NCBI GenBank assembly: GCA_902766655.1
Contig: CACXEL010000397.1
Span: forward strand, 1-15,312
DNA length: 15,312 bases
DNA from: an uncultured Lachnospiraceae bacterium
GTDB lineage: Bacteria > Bacillota > Clostridia > Lachnospirales > Lachnospiraceae
Direction: 5' to 3'
Shown: in pieces, positions 14,381 to 15,312 of the stretch
Numbering within the stretch: position 1 is the first letter of the stretch
How the letters are laid out: the number at the start of each line of letters is the position of its first letter
The notes under the pieces: generated by a model
What the model saw: only the letters and a program-made list of their open reading frames with translations
What the model was told of the DNA's origin: nothing
The model's database searches: none
Program-made: the position numbers and the translations under genes

Positions 14381-15277
14381 ATGTACAGTATCGCTTTTGA
14401 CATCGGCGGGACCCAGCTGAGGGCTGCCATCTTCGACGAGGAGCGGAGGATCGTGGACGTCTTCAAGACCTCCAATGACAGGACCCTGGGTGCGGAGAAG
14501 AACATGGACAAGCTGATCGACTTCGTCATGGGCAAGGGCTTTGACTACTGCGGTGTCGGAATCGCGAGCCCAGGACCGCTGGATCTGAAGAGGGGCATGA
14601 TCCTCAATCCCCCCAACCTCTTTGGCTGGGATAATTTTGAGATCGTTAAGTACGTGGAAATGAAGACCGGCCTTCCGGCCGACGTCAACAATGACGGCAA
14701 TCTCGCCGGCCTCGCCGAGGCGAGACTGGGCGACGGTGCGGGGTATGAATCGGTCATTTTCCTGGGGATGTCTACCGGTATGGGCGGCTCCTTCGTCTAC
14801 AAGGGCAATCTGGTCAACGGCGTCCACTGCAATGCTGCGGAATTTTATAATGTGATTGTCTGTGACGACAAATACCACCACGGCAGCGCCAATCCCGGCT
14901 CCCTGAATGAGATCGCCGGCGGCGCAGCCATGGAGCGGATTGCCACGGAGCGCTATGGCTGTCCGATGACTGCGAAGAGCCTGTTCGAGAAGTACGCGGA
15001 AGGGGATGCCCTGGCCGCTGAGATCCTGGAGAACACCTCCGAGATGCTCGCCAGAGGTATCGCCAACATCTACTACATAATCGATCCGGATATTTATATC
15101 ATCGGCGGCTCCATCGGACTCAGGAACCCCTGGTATGTGGACAAGGTCCTGGAGAAGGCCAAGGGATACATGACAGACCCGACCATCAAGGTGGCCATGG
15201 CAAAATTCGGCGACGATGCAGGCCTCTACGGGGCTGCTCTACTGGCCGAGGACGCGGCGAAAGCGGCAGGAAAGTAA
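14381..15277 (+). CDS. ROK family sugar-kinase-like protein lacking the zinc-binding motif
   Basis: Member of the ROK (repressor, ORF, kinase) family, probably an ATP-dependent hexose or amino-sugar kinase. There is no N-terminal DNA-binding helix-turn-helix, so it is not a ROK repressor. Seen: 298 residues. The phosphate-binding loop is FDIGGTQ (6-12). GIASPGPLD (60-68) and NPPNLFGW (76-83) follow. The catalytic Asp lies in NNDGNLAGLAE (Asp105), then STGMGG (131-136), and the C-terminal adenosine motif is DPDIYIIGGSIG (235-246). Odd: the family's E-x-G-H is EFYN (154-157) and the CxCGxxGCxE zinc loop is replaced by HHGSANPGSLNE (166-177), so both the zinc His and the three Cys are missing. 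The ATG at 14381 has GGGAGG directly upstream; it follows DegV by 22 bp. Substrate unknown: fructose released by the nearby GH32 is a possibility, not shown. Confidence 0.88.
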   Translation: MYSIAFDIGGTQLRAAIFDEERRIVDVFKTSNDRTLGAEKNMDKLIDFVMGKGFDYCGVGIASPGPLDLKRGMILNPPNLFGWDNFEIVKYVEMKTGLPADVNNDGNLAGLAEARLGDGAGYESVIFLGMSTGMGGSFVYKGNLVNGVHCNAAEFYNVIVCDDKYHHGSANPGSLNEIAGGAAMERIATERYGCPMTAKSLFEKYAEGDALAAEILENTSEMLARGIANIYYIIDPDIYIIGGSIGLRNPWYVDKVLEKAKGYMTDPTIKVAMAKFGDDAGLYGAALLAEDAAKAAGK

Positions 15278-15292
15278 AGAGGTGAGTCCTTT

Positions 15293-15312
15293 TTGACAGT
15301 CAGGGACGGTCC
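15293..15312 (+). CDS. Possible start of the next gene (right-edge fragment)
   Basis: AAAGAGGTGA directly after the ROK stop is nearly a perfect anti-16S match and is followed by TTG at 15293 with six open codons (M-T-V-R-D-G) before the window ends. The site is ~15 bp from the ROK stop, typical of an operon. The same bases include TTGACA, so a -35 box is an alternative reading. Too short to identify. Confidence 0.35.

Overview
The window looks like chromosomal DNA from a GC-rich Firmicute, most likely a gut- or rumen-type Clostridia such as Lachnospiraceae. This is inferred from three things: strong AGGAGG-type ribosome binding sites with some GTG/TTG starts, lipoproteins with short Gram-positive signal peptides, and the gene mix (intracellular GH51 and GH43 arabinosidases, DegV, a YjbB-type Na/Pi transporter, a BspA-type leucine-rich-repeat protein fused to a clostripain-like peptidase). 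No database search was possible. I see no tRNA, rRNA, CRISPR array, insertion sequence or phage gene.

Layout. (A) 1-4637 is an arabinose-polymer block. A GH51 alpha-L-arabinofuranosidase (minus) is followed by the start of a Ser/Asp/Glu-rich lipoprotein that runs off the left edge. Divergently, a GH43 glycosidase (plus) is followed by a small unrecognised protein. A control region of about 310 bp separates the divergent genes and holds a palindromic -10 element that can serve both strands. (B) A perfect 17-bp hairpin terminator at 4658-4699 separates this block from a convergent giant gene. (C) 4720-9471 (minus) encodes a 1583-residue lipoprotein: signal peptide, C11 (clostripain-type) cysteine peptidase, an unassigned middle region, and two tandem copies of a BspA-like LRR module. 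Its promoter and a foldable 5' leader lie at 9472-9643. (D) 9785-13272 is a two-gene plus-strand operon, a Na/Pi cotransporter with a PhoU-like tail and a GH32 sucrose(-6-phosphate) hydrolase 11 bp later, closed by a hairpin terminator. (E) 13338-15277 is a second plus-strand operon, a DegV (FakB-type fatty-acid-binding) protein and a ROK-family kinase-like protein lacking the usual zinc site. A further gene may begin at the right edge.

How they work together (inference). GH51 and GH43 have no signal peptide, so they would trim imported arabino-oligosaccharides in the cytoplasm. GH32 would release glucose (or glucose-6-phosphate) and fructose, for which a sugar kinase such as the ROK protein could be a partner. 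The LRR peptidase would act at the cell surface, on host or neighbouring proteins. No transporter for the sugars lies in the window. The most noteworthy items are the duplicated-LRR C11 peptidase with its structured leader, the shared palindromic promoter between GH51 and GH43, the Na/Pi transporter-invertase pairing, and the zinc-less ROK protein.
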